From: Siphonodentalium dalli
Taxonomy: Eukaryota; Mollusca; Scaphopoda; Gadilida; Siphonodentaliidae
Direction: 5' to 3'
Length of the DNA stretch: 64,000 nucleotides
Assembly (NCBI GenBank): GCA_032622095.1
Contig: CP136061.1
Location: 213,744,373-213,808,372, forward strand
In this document: positions 44,340-56,429 of the stretch, in pieces
Numbering within the stretch: position 1 is the stretch's first letter
How the letters are laid out: every line of letters starts with the position of its first letter
Notes under the pieces: model-generated
What the model saw: the letters and a program-made list of their open reading frames with translations, nothing else
The model's database searches: none
What the model was told of the DNA's origin: nothing
Program-made: the position numbers and the translations under genes

Positions 44340-46970
44340 CAAGCAACTAGTTTCCCAGTCCTGGTATAATGTGTCACAAATAACGCCGTTCACATCCTAA
44401 CACATTACATCCATCGACTGATTTCCTGTAAAATTGACAGGAAAATAATGCCAGCATGTGAACACACCCTTACGGTGTCATTGGTTGCATATCTAGCCCT
44501 GCTGTTAAGTTAGCTTAACCCACATCATTAATAGCACTCGACGTTGAAACATGCATGACACGATGGCCCTCGACCACCAATTGCTGATGTAATCTGACTA
44601 TATTATTATTAACCCATTCTATACTAAATACTCATTGACGAGTAGTTCCCTTGTGAATGTTCAGACCAATCTTTTCGCAAGTCTGTCGTCTGCTTGCATT
44701 ATTCCACCGCCCCCTCCAAATGAATAATAGACTGTTCCGATGTATATTTTTATAACTGAATTGGAGAATCCATTCAGTATAGAAATGGTTAATTGTTATT
44801 CTAAGCTCACTGTACATTGATCCTGCTGAGTAAACATTGCCATTGATTAGTGTATGAAGCGAGATTAATCTCTGGGATAACGGTGTTACTGGTGCTGCAG
44901 CAATCTCTACCACAGTGCACCTTTCTGACTCTGTCACCGGCTGGGTACTACTCTATGTTTCTATATTTAGCATGGGGTTTTGCAGCAAAAATGGCGAAAT
45001 CCGATCGCTTCAAAGTCAAATTTTCTTTGTGCTTTGAGAACATACCCGCACTAAAACACAATGACATAATGGAAAATCAGAGCGATAGTTTTGTTGACGA
45101 TTTTCGCAAGCTACTCTTCAAAATTGCAGCAAATAAGAACTATTGTGTTTGACTTGCCGTGCGAGTTGTGACAATATCGTACACGTGCGTTTAAACTTTT
45201 GTGTTGATAAAACAATCGGAGAACCGAATCACACCGTTTAGAAATATAGTTCTTCGGTTTTCGTGAGACTTTTCAAACTTAAGGTTCAAAATTTACACAA
45301 ATTTTGTTAGATATGTTGTGTACTTAACAATGGCAGCATGTTGCTCTGTTCGCTTAGTATATAACTTAATATCACGGAAGTCCAACTAATGCGGACAAAA
45401 TATCGCCGATAGCAGCGGTCTTACCGAGTCATCAAGGGAGGTAAACACTGCATGGAGTTTTGGTGCTGGAGAGGTCAGGTTACTACGGTTTCAGGTTGTT
45501 GTAGCCATCGAGCAGGAAACATTCTGCTTAACAAGAGACATTTAGTGTGCGCAAATAAACAGACACGGGAGTCGCAAAAACAATGACAGACAATAGATTA
45601 ATAAGCAGTTGTATGAACTTTGAGACGAAAATAATTCATTAAAATGTACTTTTACTTCCACGAACTAGAACATTATACATATGTTGTCGAATTTCGCGCG
45701 ATATACTGGTCCTTGTCTTTGTTAACCGAAAAGTTGAAAACGTAGTAACCTGACTTCACTGGTCTAACCCTGGCATTACGTCAGATTGTATCTAAACAAC
45801 AATATTAATAGCATTCGATGTTGCCAAAAGGTCAAGATGATCCTCCGACCACTAATAACTGATGTGATCTGACATTATTAATTGCTATTCTAAGCTCGCT
45901 GTAAATTGGCTCTGGTGAGTAAACTTTGCCACTGATTAGAGTCTGAGACGAGAAGAGCCGACTGAAGAGATACTAGTTGTCCATCCCTGGTATTACGTCT
46001 GATTGTATCTAATCCACTACATTAATAACACTCGATGTAATCTGACAGTGCGTATTGTTATTCGAGGTCACCTGTAAATTAATCCTAGTAAGTAAGAATT
46101 GTAATTGATTAGTATGTAAGAGGGAAATAACCTCTGCTCAAGGCTACGTTCACATGCACAGCTGACAAAATGGCCTGACAAATTTCATTGAAATTCCTTA
46201 GAGCACAATCCCATTGTTACAATCGTTTCCTGATTTTTGGTAAAGCACACCAATTCCCAAGGCTGATACGCTAGACGGCAGATTTCCAGTTGATTGCAAT
46301 ATGTGGAATCAAGTGTGCTCTAAATAGGACAGAGCACGCGAATAGTTCTTTACCACAATAAATCTCGTCTTCGACTCGATTGATTCTGGTAAAGAACTAT
46401 TCTTGTGCTCTAACCATTACTTATAGTTGGCTATCTATTGCACACTTTTTAATAATACATTTGTGAAGTACATAACATGTTACTTCCATTCTTGAGTAGC
46501 TTATTAGAGCGATGAAATGCCACGAACAGGCGACTGATTTAAAATCGATCTGTTTATGAGACTTTGAGATGCTGTGTGACTTTTTGCACGTTGATGAGGT
46601 AATGGGTGTCTTATTGCACGAAACCATGCGACAGTGACAAATTCAGCTTGAGTAGCCTGTCGTTTGCATAATAGCACATCGCCGCCACCTTCATCGGATT
46701 ACCTGTGAAATGGTCAGTTAAATTTGCCAGCATGTGTTAGGGGTTGTACGTCCATCCTTGTTACGGTGTCAGATTGTGTCAAATAAACCAAATTAATTGG
46801 ATTCGATGACGCAAATAGGACACGATGACCCCGACCACTATAATTACTACTGTAATCTGACATTATTTAGTTATATTTGAAGCTGACAGTACATTGGTCC
46901 TGATAAGTAGACATTGCCATTTATTAGAATCTGAGAGTGGAATGGCCTCTACGATAACGGTGTTGGTATA
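44340..46970. repeat. Diverged repeat cluster (about 500-bp unit, four partial copies)
   Basis: A colinear set of motifs (GCCAGCATGTG, TTACGGTGTC, TCGATG, GACCACTA, GTAATCTGAC, TAAGCTC, TTGGTCCTG, GTAAACATTGCC, TGATTAG) recurs at about 44420-44885, 45770-45960, 46010-46140 and 46695-46970. Inserted within are the 44920-45110 segment, which matches 17035-17235, and a fragment of the foldback arm at 46560-46652. No coding function is supported. Confidence 0.65.
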
Positions 46971-47009
46971 ATTGTATGTCAATCATGGTTCAGAATTTAC
47001 TGTGGACTG

Positions 47010-47808
47010 CACTCTTATGACTAATGTGTAGGTTTTCTACACACAGTGTGTAGCCCTGCTACACAATCATTATTCAATTTTGATCTTAAATATATTTGTG
47101 TAGTATATGTGTAGTTTTATGTACATACACAAATTGTGTAACAATTTTTACACAATAAATGAGTCAATGTCTACACATTTATACACACCGGTGTGCATAA
47201 AATCAACATTTTTCCCTTATACATTTTGTGTAGATTCTTACACATACAGAACGTAGACAAGAATGTAAGTTCAGTATTCCGAACTGTGTGTATATAGTAT
47301 TGATGACATATGGAGATTTATATGTTAAAACTTTCATGGCGTACAATGGTAGGTAATATTTTGCTCTGTGATGTGTGAGTTTTCGATTTAAATGAACAAA
47401 CCAGGGTCGTGGGGTTGTTGCACAATATTAGTATTACCTTATTACAACAATCATATAAACGAGTCTAAGGGCAGTATTCGCCATGACGTTTTAACAAATA
47501 AATCCTCATATATCATTAATACAAGTTGGAAATCTGAACTTACAGTCCTTGTCTACTATCATTTGTAAATTGTATTCCAAAAAATATACTCAAACAATAT
47601 GGCCGTCATGTAGCAGGCTGTGAAACTGAGGGCACCGCATTGCGCATGCTCTACGTTCTTACACAACTGTATGTAACAAAATATACACATTATGTGTAGA
47701 ACGGCCCTTGGTCCATGTAATTGTATGTAAAACTACACATTGCTATGTGTATTAACCGGGTTTACACATTTGATGTGTAATCGTTTCTACACATTAGTTA
47801 TAAGAGTG
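47010..47808. mobile_element. TIR element rich in TGTGTA/TACACA motifs
   Basis: 799 bp. Ends are CACTCTTATGACTAATGTGT and the complement of CACTCTTATAACTAATGTGT. Roughly twenty TGTGTAG/CTACACA-type hexamers in both orientations cluster toward the two ends, which looks like subterminal transposase-binding repeats. No clear target duplication or transposase. The CACT start is compatible with, but does not prove, an EnSpm/CACTA relationship. Confidence 0.7.
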
Positions 47809-47811
47809 TGC

Positions 47812-48287
47812 CCGAATAAAGAAACAAGGGCATCGGATAGTATATCCCGTTTTACCCATCACCAATCAAGCAGCGTGTTCACGTTTACAATATTAACTTC
47901 GTGTAAACGACAAGGGCGTCTTTTTCACCTTTATACGATCAACACTTGGACATTAGACGAGAGAACTAAGCTGGTTTGATTCAAAGAAAGCTCATACTGA
48001 GGTTGTGTGGAAAGCAAACTCACCGAAACTGAGGTAAACTGCATTCAGCTGAACAGTTGCCAAGTATAAGATAAATTACATTCGACAATTTGCATGCATG
48101 TATATGAAGATGATTGCTGTCTGTATTATTCGTGTGTTTCAGGAGCAGTAAGTCAAACGGATGTGACAACAGCCAAACTTAGTGTGTGTTTACGGGGGCT
48201 GCATATTTCATCGTTAACTTTTAATATTTTAGCAGCAGAAATGGCTGCAATCAAGCCGTTAAATATTTATTTATTATTTTCTTGCTA
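47812..48287. other. No gene recognised
   Basis: Short open frames without recognisable features. Confidence 0.4.
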
Positions 48288-48291
48288 TTAA

Positions 48292-48535
48292 CCCTTTCAT
48301 GGCGGGAGCCGCGCTGGTGCAGCATTACGGATCGTTTGCCAGTGCATTCGCTTATATATGAGAGTCTCCCATGTGAGCCTGGCCTCGCATATATTTGACA
48401 ATGCAATGGCTTAGAAGCATTGTTTTATGTAGTCTCTTATATATGATAGGCGCCCTATGGGGGACTCGTATATATCACATAATGCATTGACACAGGGTTT
48501 CCCAAAATTTATGGAAGCTCAAGGGCATGGATGGT
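48292..48535. mobile_element. TTAA MITE, CCCTTTCATGGC family (copy 1)
   Basis: TTAA at 48288-48291 and 48536-48539. The left end, CCCTTTCATGGCGGGAGC, is matched loosely by the right (CCATCCATGCC inverted). The interior hairpins (CTTATATATGAGAG, CTCGCATATATTTG) are decayed relatives of the multi-hairpin family. Confidence 0.7.
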
Positions 48536-48874
48536 TTAAAATTGCTTCAAGCTGAAAATATAAATATGTGTCAGATTGGCAGAATCAATAAAAACAAACA
48601 TCTGGTTGATTTTACATACTAGTTTGTCTGGAAAAACAATAATGTTCTTTAAGATAATACACCGCCCACATGCATGCGACACACCAAGAGCAGTATAACA
48701 TTTACCACACCAGATCCAAACAAGCTTCATCATAGAGTAGATGTCATAACATGCAGAGAGAAAATGTGATATAGTCATTTTTCACAAAAGCAACCAACAA
48801 CTCAGTGGACAGACCGAACTCGCGCGTATTCAACGTGCATGTGGCAAAATATGCCCATGGAAATTCCAACAAAG

Positions 48875-49012
48875 GGTAACAACTCTTGTGAAAATTGGCG
48901 GGCGAAACTCAAATTCAAATTTGACCTGTATTTTGTCCTAGTAAACTCACATGCAAAATTTAATTCCATTCAGTTCGGACTTATTAAAGTTATCATCCGG
49001 AAATGAAAATTG
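48875..49012. repeat. Host repeat H49 (copy 1)
   Basis: Starts GTGAAAATTGGCGGGCG and ends AAAGTTATCATCCGGAAATG. It is colinear with the two halves of H49 copy 2 at 49533-49637 and 56455-56505. Confidence 0.75.
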
Positions 49013-49017
49013 AGTTC

Positions 49018-49526
49018 AATCCAAGGAAGTATGGTTACGACATGAGACTGCTATTATTGAACTTGCCTTCGATTAAATACAGGCTACTTAGAGCAGACAT
49101 GATCGAAACTTATAAGGTGTTAACGGAAATGTACATACATAGACCCGACACAGTTCTTTAAATACAACACCTATGCTGGAACACGTGGAAACGAACTCAA
49201 ATTACAAGTGGAGCATAAATCTAAAGATGTGCGGAAGTTCACATTCTCACAGAGAGTATGCTCAGAATGGAATAGCCTACCCGCTCATGTATTTAAAGTC
49301 ATTGAACACATTGACTTTCATCTAGCACCACGAAGGTTCATACATGACCTCAAGGACTAAATTTGGCATACATCCTAATCAGATAATTCCAGGACGATCC
49401 GAATACGTAATGCCAAACATGGAATATGAACAATATGCTAGTTTTATATATCTTCTTTTTCTATTTGTATCATTGGAACCATAAATCCAAACTGGATTTG
49501 TTTCAATAAATTATACATACATACAT
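49018..49526 (+). pseudogene. LINE 3' fragment (ORF2 C-terminus and tail)
   Basis: LLLLNLPSIKYRLLRADMIETYK, then after a frameshift near 49145 TRGNELKLQV and FSQRVCSEWNSLPAHVF, the usual C-terminal domain after RT in CR1/L2-type LINEs. Stop at 49358-49360. It ends in an ATACATACATACAT simple-repeat tail (about 49512-49525). The element is 5'-truncated and dead. Confidence 0.8.
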
Positions 49527-49532
49527 GTACAA

Positions 49533-49637
49533 CAAAAAGGGCCATGGTTCTGGTGAAAATTGGCGAGCTGAATCCGAAGTCTAATTTGACCTGTATTATA
49601 GTAAATACACATAACCAAATTTCATTCCATCAGTTGA
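49533..49637. repeat. Host repeat H49 (copy 2, left part)
   Basis: Matches the left two-thirds of 48875-49012 up to CCATCAGTTGA. The remainder (CAATCTAGAGTTATCATCTG) lies at 56455 onward, on the far side of the LINE. Confidence 0.75.
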
Positions 49638-49875
49638 GATCCCGATTACTTCCCTTGTGACATGTTCGATTAAATTTTCGTTCGTTTATCAACTGCTATT
49701 TTCCTCAAAAATGGACCAGCGACACAGTATACACCCGTTATCCAATTGATGAAGATTACAAGTAAAATCGTTATTTGATGAAATAATATGTTTGCAACGA
49801 TATGACTGTGTAATTTGCTGAAGTGCGAATAGCTCTCCTATTTTCGTCGCAATATAAACACGTGCGTCAACAAGT

Positions 49876-50700
49876 ATGACGACTACAGGTGATAGTACCA
49901 CCCAAATGATTTCGACAAGTTTAAACAGAGATGACTGTAATGTGAAAGATGTTCTAACCTGTATGCAATCTATGAACACAACTATGATAAATAACTTTCA
50001 GAAAATTGTAAGTGACCTTCAAGGTTTCAAAGCAGAGGTAGAAGAAATAAAATCTGCAATGAATACAATCAGTGACGACCATGTTTCTCTCCAAGTAAAT
50101 GTCACCAAGATGGGGGAGAAAGTGGAAGATATAGAGACAAATGTAATCCCCAGTGTCTATAATCAACTGAACACGAAACTTGAAAATGTATCAGAGGATC
50201 TGATGAAACTTCTTATACACGATCGAAAGTACAATCTGCTTGTGTATGGTGTGCCACAACTAAATAATGAGGACCCGTATGAGATAATTCATACTTTTCT
50301 TATCAAGGATCTCAATCTTAATATTCAGCTGGCAACGGGCATTGTTGATCGTCTGGTGCACTGTCATAGACTGCCATCCAGAAATATGAAGCAAAAGGGT
50401 AGTGCACCTTCACCAGACCCTATTATCATAGTGTGTGCCCGTGACAGAGACAAACAAGCAATTCTTGGGGCTCTTCAACAGGAAAACTGTCCAGCACGCA
50501 AGTCAAAAAAGAGCGTTCGAACTGATCTACCACCATCTCTGAAGCGCGAGAGAGCATTATTGGCAAATACGGCATATGAGCTCAGGAAAAACAGGAAACT
50601 CAGGACACGCATTAGAGTGGATGGCACCAAAGTAGTCCTTGAAGTTCGTAAGGATTCCACCGTAGCTTGGACAAAATACCATAAACCAGCTTCTACTTAG
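49876..50700 (+). CDS. LINE ORF1 protein (L1-ORF1p-like, RNA-binding)
   Basis: 274 residues. Residues ~30-115 have heptad-like spacing of hydrophobics, predicting a coiled coil for oligomerisation. Residues ~118-200 form an RRM-like domain: YNLLVYGVPQLNNED fits the first RNP strand, VDRLVHCHRLPS the following segment and PIIIVCARDRDKQAILGAL the last strand and helix. Residues ~205-270 are basic (KSKKSVRTDLPPSLKRERA) like the C-terminal domain of Transposase_22-type proteins. It would package the element's RNA as a chaperone. No stop or frameshift. The start is the first ATG; the frame is not linked to ORF2. Confidence 0.85.
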   Translation: MTTTGDSTTQMISTSLNRDDCNVKDVLTCMQSMNTTMINNFQKIVSDLQGFKAEVEEIKSAMNTISDDHVSLQVNVTKMGEKVEDIETNVIPSVYNQLNTKLENVSEDLMKLLIHDRKYNLLVYGVPQLNNEDPYEIIHTFLIKDLNLNIQLATGIVDRLVHCHRLPSRNMKQKGSAPSPDPIIIVCARDRDKQAILGALQQENCPARKSKKSVRTDLPPSLKRERALLANTAYELRKNRKLRTRIRVDGTKVVLEVRKDSTVAWTKYHKPAST

Positions 50701-52891
50701 TCATGAAAAGACTACTATCAAGGACACATTATATTTACATGTATCACAATTATGGTGATAAATATAGGAAATTGATTTTTACTTTTCGTCATTGAAGACT
50801 GTTATAGTATAACAGTATTAGCAATATTGGTCGAACAAGGAAACTTTGGAAAGGAAAACAATTATACAAATATTAAATTTCTGTTATAATCAGTTATAAT
50901 GAGAAATAAAAAAAAAAACACAGTTGAATATTAATTATTGAAAAATTGCTCCTTAAATACTTGACCTTTAAATTGTGATATCTAGTATTTCATTGCATCA
51001 TAAGTGTTTGAAATTGATATTTGTCTTAAATTTTTCATTAATTTAGTTGTTACATTGCAACTGCGTGTACTAATAATATGGATCTACCATAATGGTGATA
51101 TCTACATGTAAGTAAAAATCTAATATATCTGAGTTCCTGACAGTATGCAGGTGTTCCAGTTGGCCTTGACCTGAGTATGATGTGCCCATGGCTTCCCTTG
51201 CTCATGCCTTGGACTTTGCTGGTACTCTTGTCTGGTGTCTGGGAGTTACAAGAATTAAAACTGGGTTACAGTTGGATTATCAAGCTATACATGTTACATG
51301 GTAACATGGACTGTGTTTTAAATATTGACTAATGTGATACTTTTGTGTTTCTATATTAACTGTTCCAACAGAGTATCGGCTACATAATTTCTTCAGCCAG
51401 TAGATCTTATGGTACCCAATTTGTTTATTAAACTCCATTATCAGTTACATGGATCGAATGGTAACAAAGTAACAGAATTAATACTGGAGCAAAACTTACT
51501 GTAATATCATTTAAAACGAACAGAGTACTCAAATTTTATTACATATTACTGAGAAATTTATCAGCTGATATAAAACAGGTGTAATTCTTGTGCATTGCGA
51601 TATGGTGTTTATGGCTTATTCGTCTCATGACCTCCTTGATTCCACTTGATAACCTTGAACCGACCCCAAAGTAGTACTTCACTTGAATGTACTGTCCGCA
51701 CTCCGCTGAAATGGTCACGCGATAACCATGAACCGACCCCTAATAACATTTACCAAGAATGTACATGAGGCCAGTAAAATTAACTGTTCGCTCTCGGCCA
51801 CACTGAATATTACTTTCAGGAGCTCGTTTACAATTATATCATTAGTTTCTGTAACAACTCAATTAAACAAATGAAATGCCAAATAGCAAAGTGGCATGTT
51901 ATTCAAGCAACATTTTCTATGTTAAGTTAAGAGTGCTGCATATCAAAACTCAGTATTTCGACAATCCAACTTCCTTAGTGTGACAATGAAAGTTTAGTTT
52001 TTGAAACCCTGACTAGTTACAACACTATTATTAGTTGTTATTCATATAACCAATTTGCTTATTTATTTGCATTTTCTCAATGCCGATGAAGTATTAATCG
52101 TTACGTAAACACGTGATTGTTTTCAATGTATTGTTGACACGGTAATGATTTTACCGGGTGACCGTATTGGTGTGGCCTGTGATATGACATTGTTTATTTC
52201 TCCACTGTGACCTTCAATGCGACCTATGAGATTACTTGCCGTGTTCGGCTAACGGGGGAACTGTCAATATTCCCGCCACGCGCTGTCTTAGCCAATGAAA
52301 ATGAAGCGCAGTTAATTATTTGTTTAAGGCATCAGCTGTTTTTTCGAACAGTCGCTTGTATGAATTGTTCTGGAGTTACCGTTACTCTAAATAATATCTC
52401 TTAGTGCCATAACAGTAATAGCTACTTTGAACATCATTAAAACCTTGGTTATTTAAGTTTACCATTGACCTGAATATGTTTATACCAGAATTTAAAGGCG
52501 CATCTTACTTTCTTTTAAAACGTTAAACGTTTAATTTAACACATAACTATATATTTTAACATGACTCTACATGACAAAAGACTATATAACGTAATCCAAA
52601 TATTTCACATATAATGTAACTATACCATTCAAAGTATTAAACTATTTCAAGTCGCAAAGAAAGCTCACGATATGACCAGTGAGGAAATAAGCATGTTGCA
52701 TATTTATAGCGAAATGCCATCTTACCATCGGGGAGGTATATTATTGCTTTGTATTAGTTATTTGAATAAGTATAACATGATTGTGATTCCGATTTATATT
52801 CCGACTCTGGGTCTAAATAGACTGTCTCGTCCTGCATTTAATATCTTATTGGTGTTACCAAACCACATTGCCATAGTTATAAAGTTTTCCA
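50701..52891. other. Long inter-ORF region of the LINE
   Basis: 2.19 kb without a coding frame of note. This is much longer than the usual spacer of such elements, so a nested insertion or internal promoter region is likely. A GATAACC..GAACCGACCCC motif is repeated near 51650 and 51720. No clear insertion boundaries were found. Confidence 0.45.
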
Positions 52892-55800
52892 TTGAGTGTG
52901 GCCTCTTACTTTGTGATGGCTAATCGCAAAACTATAGAGCTTGATGATATAGAAAACAATGATGTTTTTGATTTCTTAGAAACCTACCAATCACGTTCAG
53001 ACGGACTAGAGGGCTCGTGCGATAATCCCATAAATGGATTAGTTCCGACTAAATATTTTTTACCCGAGGAATATAATAATATTGTAGCCAGAACAAAAAG
53101 TCAAGTTTCATTGTTTTCCTTAAATTGTCAAAGTCTCAATGCCAATTGGGATGCTTTCAACACTTTGATTTACGAACTACAAAATACGAATGACAAATTT
53201 GGAGTCATAGGTCTCACTGAAATATTTCGCACCCCTGATAACATTAATTTCTCATTAGTAGGTTATCATCCTCTCATAAAAAAATGTAGACCCGATGATG
53301 ATGATTCAAGAGGGGGCGTTGGGCTTTTCATTAGAGATGACCTGAACTTTAAAATTCGGGAAGATTTATCAATTTTTTTGCCTCACGTTTTTGAATCACT
53401 CTTCATAGAGATATCCGAACATCATAGAAAGCCGTATATTGTTGGAATTATATACAGACCTAACACTCAGCCAAAGGCTGATATAGATAAATTTATCAAA
53501 ACAATGAAGGAGATAATGACAAAAATTAATTCTGAGCACAAAAAAGGGTTTTTAATGGGTGATTATAATATTGACTTGTTGAAATTCGGATTACACGTGA
53601 AAACAAATGAATTTATTAACTCGTTTTTTGCTGATGGGTTTCTACCAACCATTCTTAGACCGACGAGAGTTACCACATATACTGCCACATTGATAGATCA
53701 AATACTTACTAATGACCCCTTGATGAGCTTCCAATCGGGTATTGTTATAACCGATGTCAGTGACCATTTTGGTATATTTTATCGGGAAAAGGCAATTCTC
53801 CACAGTCATCAACAGTTAGGAACACAATTACAGAGGAGCTTTTGTGAAGATAATGTATCATGTTTTAAACGTATATTGTCTTCGACAAATTATGACTCTG
53901 TGTTACATGCATCTAGTCCTGATGGGTCGTATGACTCATTCATGAATCTGTTTTTAAAAGGTTATGATGTTGCCTTTCCTCTTAGAGTAGTACAAATCAA
54001 ACGAAAACACATAAAACTAAAGCCTTGGATGACCGGTGGGCTCCTTAAATCGTCTTTGCACAAAGATAAATTATATAGAAAGAAATTGAAGAACCCCACT
54101 GACGGTAATATTGAACTATATAAGGAGTATTGCAGATACTTTAATCGAATTAAAAGATACAGCAAACGGACATACTATGAGAATATTCTGAACTCTTGTA
54201 GATCTGACATGAAAAAAACTTGGAACATATTACGCGAAGTCATTCAAAAGAGCAATAAGAAACCTCAATACCCCCACATTTTTGTGATTGAAGGGAAACC
54301 TAACCACAATAAACAACAAGTGTCTGAAGAATTTAACAAATTCTTCTCAACAATCGGCGAACACGAAGCAGATAAAATATCGACTAACTCTAATATGGAT
54401 TTCTCTAGCTATCTTGGCCAACCTGAAATTAGAAGTATGTTCGTGCGACCCACCACCGTAGAAGAATTGGGTTATATTGTTAACAAAACGAAGAATAAAC
54501 AAAGCAAAGATAACAAGGGGATTTCAGCAGGTTTATTGAAACAAATTATTGAGGAAATTTCAATACCTCTATGTCATATAATAAATAATTCATTAGAGGC
54601 AGGCATTGTTCCAAAAGAGATGAAAATAGCTAGAGTTATTCCTCTATTTAAATCCAATGAAAGAAATATGATTCAAAATTATCGTCCAATTAGTATTCTC
54701 CCCACATTTTCTAAAATCCTAGAGAAAGTGGTATGTAACAGGTTAGTGGAATTTTTCCATGATAAATTCTATAAAGAACAATATGGCTTCCGGAGAGGCC
54801 ATTCTACAGTTCACCCAATAATCCGACTTCTTAACGACATTGTGATTAATAATGACAAGAAATCAAAAGATTGTACATTAACAACTTTTATTGACTTCTC
54901 AAAAGCTTTCGATACCATAAATCACGATATACTATTATCTAAACTTGAATTTTATGGAGTTCGAGGCAATATAAAACATTGGTTCGAGAGTTACTTAAGA
55001 GATAGAGTGCAATATGTAGATTTAGACGGTTGTGTATCAAGTGAAATCCATATTACAACTGGTGTCCCTCAAGGATCTATCTTAGGCCCTTTACTTTTTC
55101 TTATCTATGTGAATGACATGCACCGGAGTACATCATTATCCCTTTTATCATTTGCAGATGATACCACTGTATATGCGTCTCATCATAATTTAGATTTACT
55201 TTTTAAGCGCACAAATATTCAACTTGAATTACTCAATAAATGGTGCAAGGCTAACAAACTGTCATTAAATGCCAAGAAAACCAAATATATTTTATTTCAA
55301 CCAACTGGTGGAAACTATAATTGCACGAAACATACTCTACAGATAAATGGTCAAATAATTGAAAGAATAGGAAGCAACTGCAAAGAAAAATCCTTCAAAT
55401 TCCTTGGTATTCATCTCGACGAAAATTTAACATTCAACAACCACACAGCTTTAATTGCAACAAGAATGTCTAGAGCTCTATATGCAATTAACAGAGTTAA
55501 ACACATTCTTCCAGAAAGGAATTTACGACAGTTGTATTACAGTCTAATTCATAGTCACCTAACATATGGCATAGAAATTTGGGGAAATTCGAATACGTTT
55601 AATAAATTAATAGTATTGCAGAAAAAGGCAATTCGCATTATACATAATAAAAGATATAACAGCCACACCGATCCACTTTTCAAAAAAAGTAATATACTAA
55701 AAGCTCACGATCTTTATAAATTACGCACCTATCAATTCATGAACGATTGGTTCTGCAACCAACTACCTATCTCATTTCAGAACACTTATCGCATATACCA

Positions 55801-56065
55801 CAACCCAACAATGGTAACAAGACAAAGTGGCAAATTAGGTGGAACAAAATCTAGAACATCCTTTACCGAAAACCTTCCTTACCATATCTTCCCGAAACTT
55901 TGGAAAGAACTAGATACATCTTTACAGTTAGTTTTACCACGTTCCAAATTTAAACGAGACGTATCTGAAGATATCATAAGCAGCTATCTTGACAGTGTTC
56001 TTTGTAAAAACCTATACTGTTTCGACTGTTATCCGTTCATGGATGAATCAACTTTATATATGTAA
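52892..56065 (+). CDS. LINE ORF2: APE endonuclease and reverse transcriptase, intact
   Basis: 1057 residues without a stop. The APE-type endonuclease spans about 72-300: LNCQSLN (N78), GLTE (E110), MGDYNID (D224, N226), TLIDQI (D269) and DVSDH (D291, H292). RT spans about 575-830: IPLFKSNERNMIQNYRPISI, then FIDFSKAFDTINH (D668), GVPQGSILGP (724-733) and FADD (754-757) with the catalytic Asp pair. The thumb and C-terminal domain follow (LNKWCKANKLSLNAKKTKY; LIHSHLTYGIEIWG). The enzyme nicks target DNA and copies element RNA there. A second ATG at codon 9 (MANRK) is an equally plausible start. All key residues are present, so the protein may be active. Confidence 0.93.
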   Translation: MSVASYFVMANRKTIELDDIENNDVFDFLETYQSRSDGLEGSCDNPINGLVPTKYFLPEEYNNIVARTKSQVSLFSLNCQSLNANWDAFNTLIYELQNTNDKFGVIGLTEIFRTPDNINFSLVGYHPLIKKCRPDDDDSRGGVGLFIRDDLNFKIREDLSIFLPHVFESLFIEISEHHRKPYIVGIIYRPNTQPKADIDKFIKTMKEIMTKINSEHKKGFLMGDYNIDLLKFGLHVKTNEFINSFFADGFLPTILRPTRVTTYTATLIDQILTNDPLMSFQSGIVITDVSDHFGIFYREKAILHSHQQLGTQLQRSFCEDNVSCFKRILSSTNYDSVLHASSPDGSYDSFMNLFLKGYDVAFPLRVVQIKRKHIKLKPWMTGGLLKSSLHKDKLYRKKLKNPTDGNIELYKEYCRYFNRIKRYSKRTYYENILNSCRSDMKKTWNILREVIQKSNKKPQYPHIFVIEGKPNHNKQQVSEEFNKFFSTIGEHEADKISTNSNMDFSSYLGQPEIRSMFVRPTTVEELGYIVNKTKNKQSKDNKGISAGLLKQIIEEISIPLCHIINNSLEAGIVPKEMKIARVIPLFKSNERNMIQNYRPISILPTFSKILEKVVCNRLVEFFHDKFYKEQYGFRRGHSTVHPIIRLLNDIVINNDKKSKDCTLTTFIDFSKAFDTINHDILLSKLEFYGVRGNIKHWFESYLRDRVQYVDLDGCVSSEIHITTGVPQGSILGPLLFLIYVNDMHRSTSLSLLSFADDTTVYASHHNLDLLFKRTNIQLELLNKWCKANKLSLNAKKTKYILFQPTGGNYNCTKHTLQINGQIIERIGSNCKEKSFKFLGIHLDENLTFNNHTALIATRMSRALYAINRVKHILPERNLRQLYYSLIHSHLTYGIEIWGNSNTFNKLIVLQKKAIRIIHNKRYNSHTDPLFKKSNILKAHDLYKLRTYQFMNDWFCNQLPISFQNTYRIYHNPTMVTRQSGKLGGTKSRTSFTENLPYHIFPKLWKELDTSLQLVLPRSKFKRDVSEDIISSYLDSVLCKNLYCFDCYPFMDESTLYM

Positions 56066-56429
56066 GAATTGTTAAGTGAATCCAACGCATGTACGCCCAT
56101 TATGTGTGAAGAATACAACTATATCATCAGTCTTATATTATACCAAAATTTATATTATATATCATAATTGAACGATATTTTACTGAATTGCCACTTAGGC
56201 TATGGAAAAAACTAAACCACAAAAGTATCGTTGTCTACACTACTATAGATAAAAAAAAACTTGTATCACCATTATATACTGTCATTTGGGATCAGAGTCG
56301 GAATATAATTATCTAAGTTTGGGAGAGTGCAGGAAGACGACCAGTAGGTCATGCCATCTCCCAGTAATATATACTATATTTTGTTTGATTTTTGTATTAT
56401 ACATTATCATGTTTGTTATATATTACTAA

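Noticed and set aside
44850-45152. 100-residue frame as a host gene
   Set aside because: The first half lies in repeat sequence and the second half in a segment shared with 17 kb. At most it is an element remnant.
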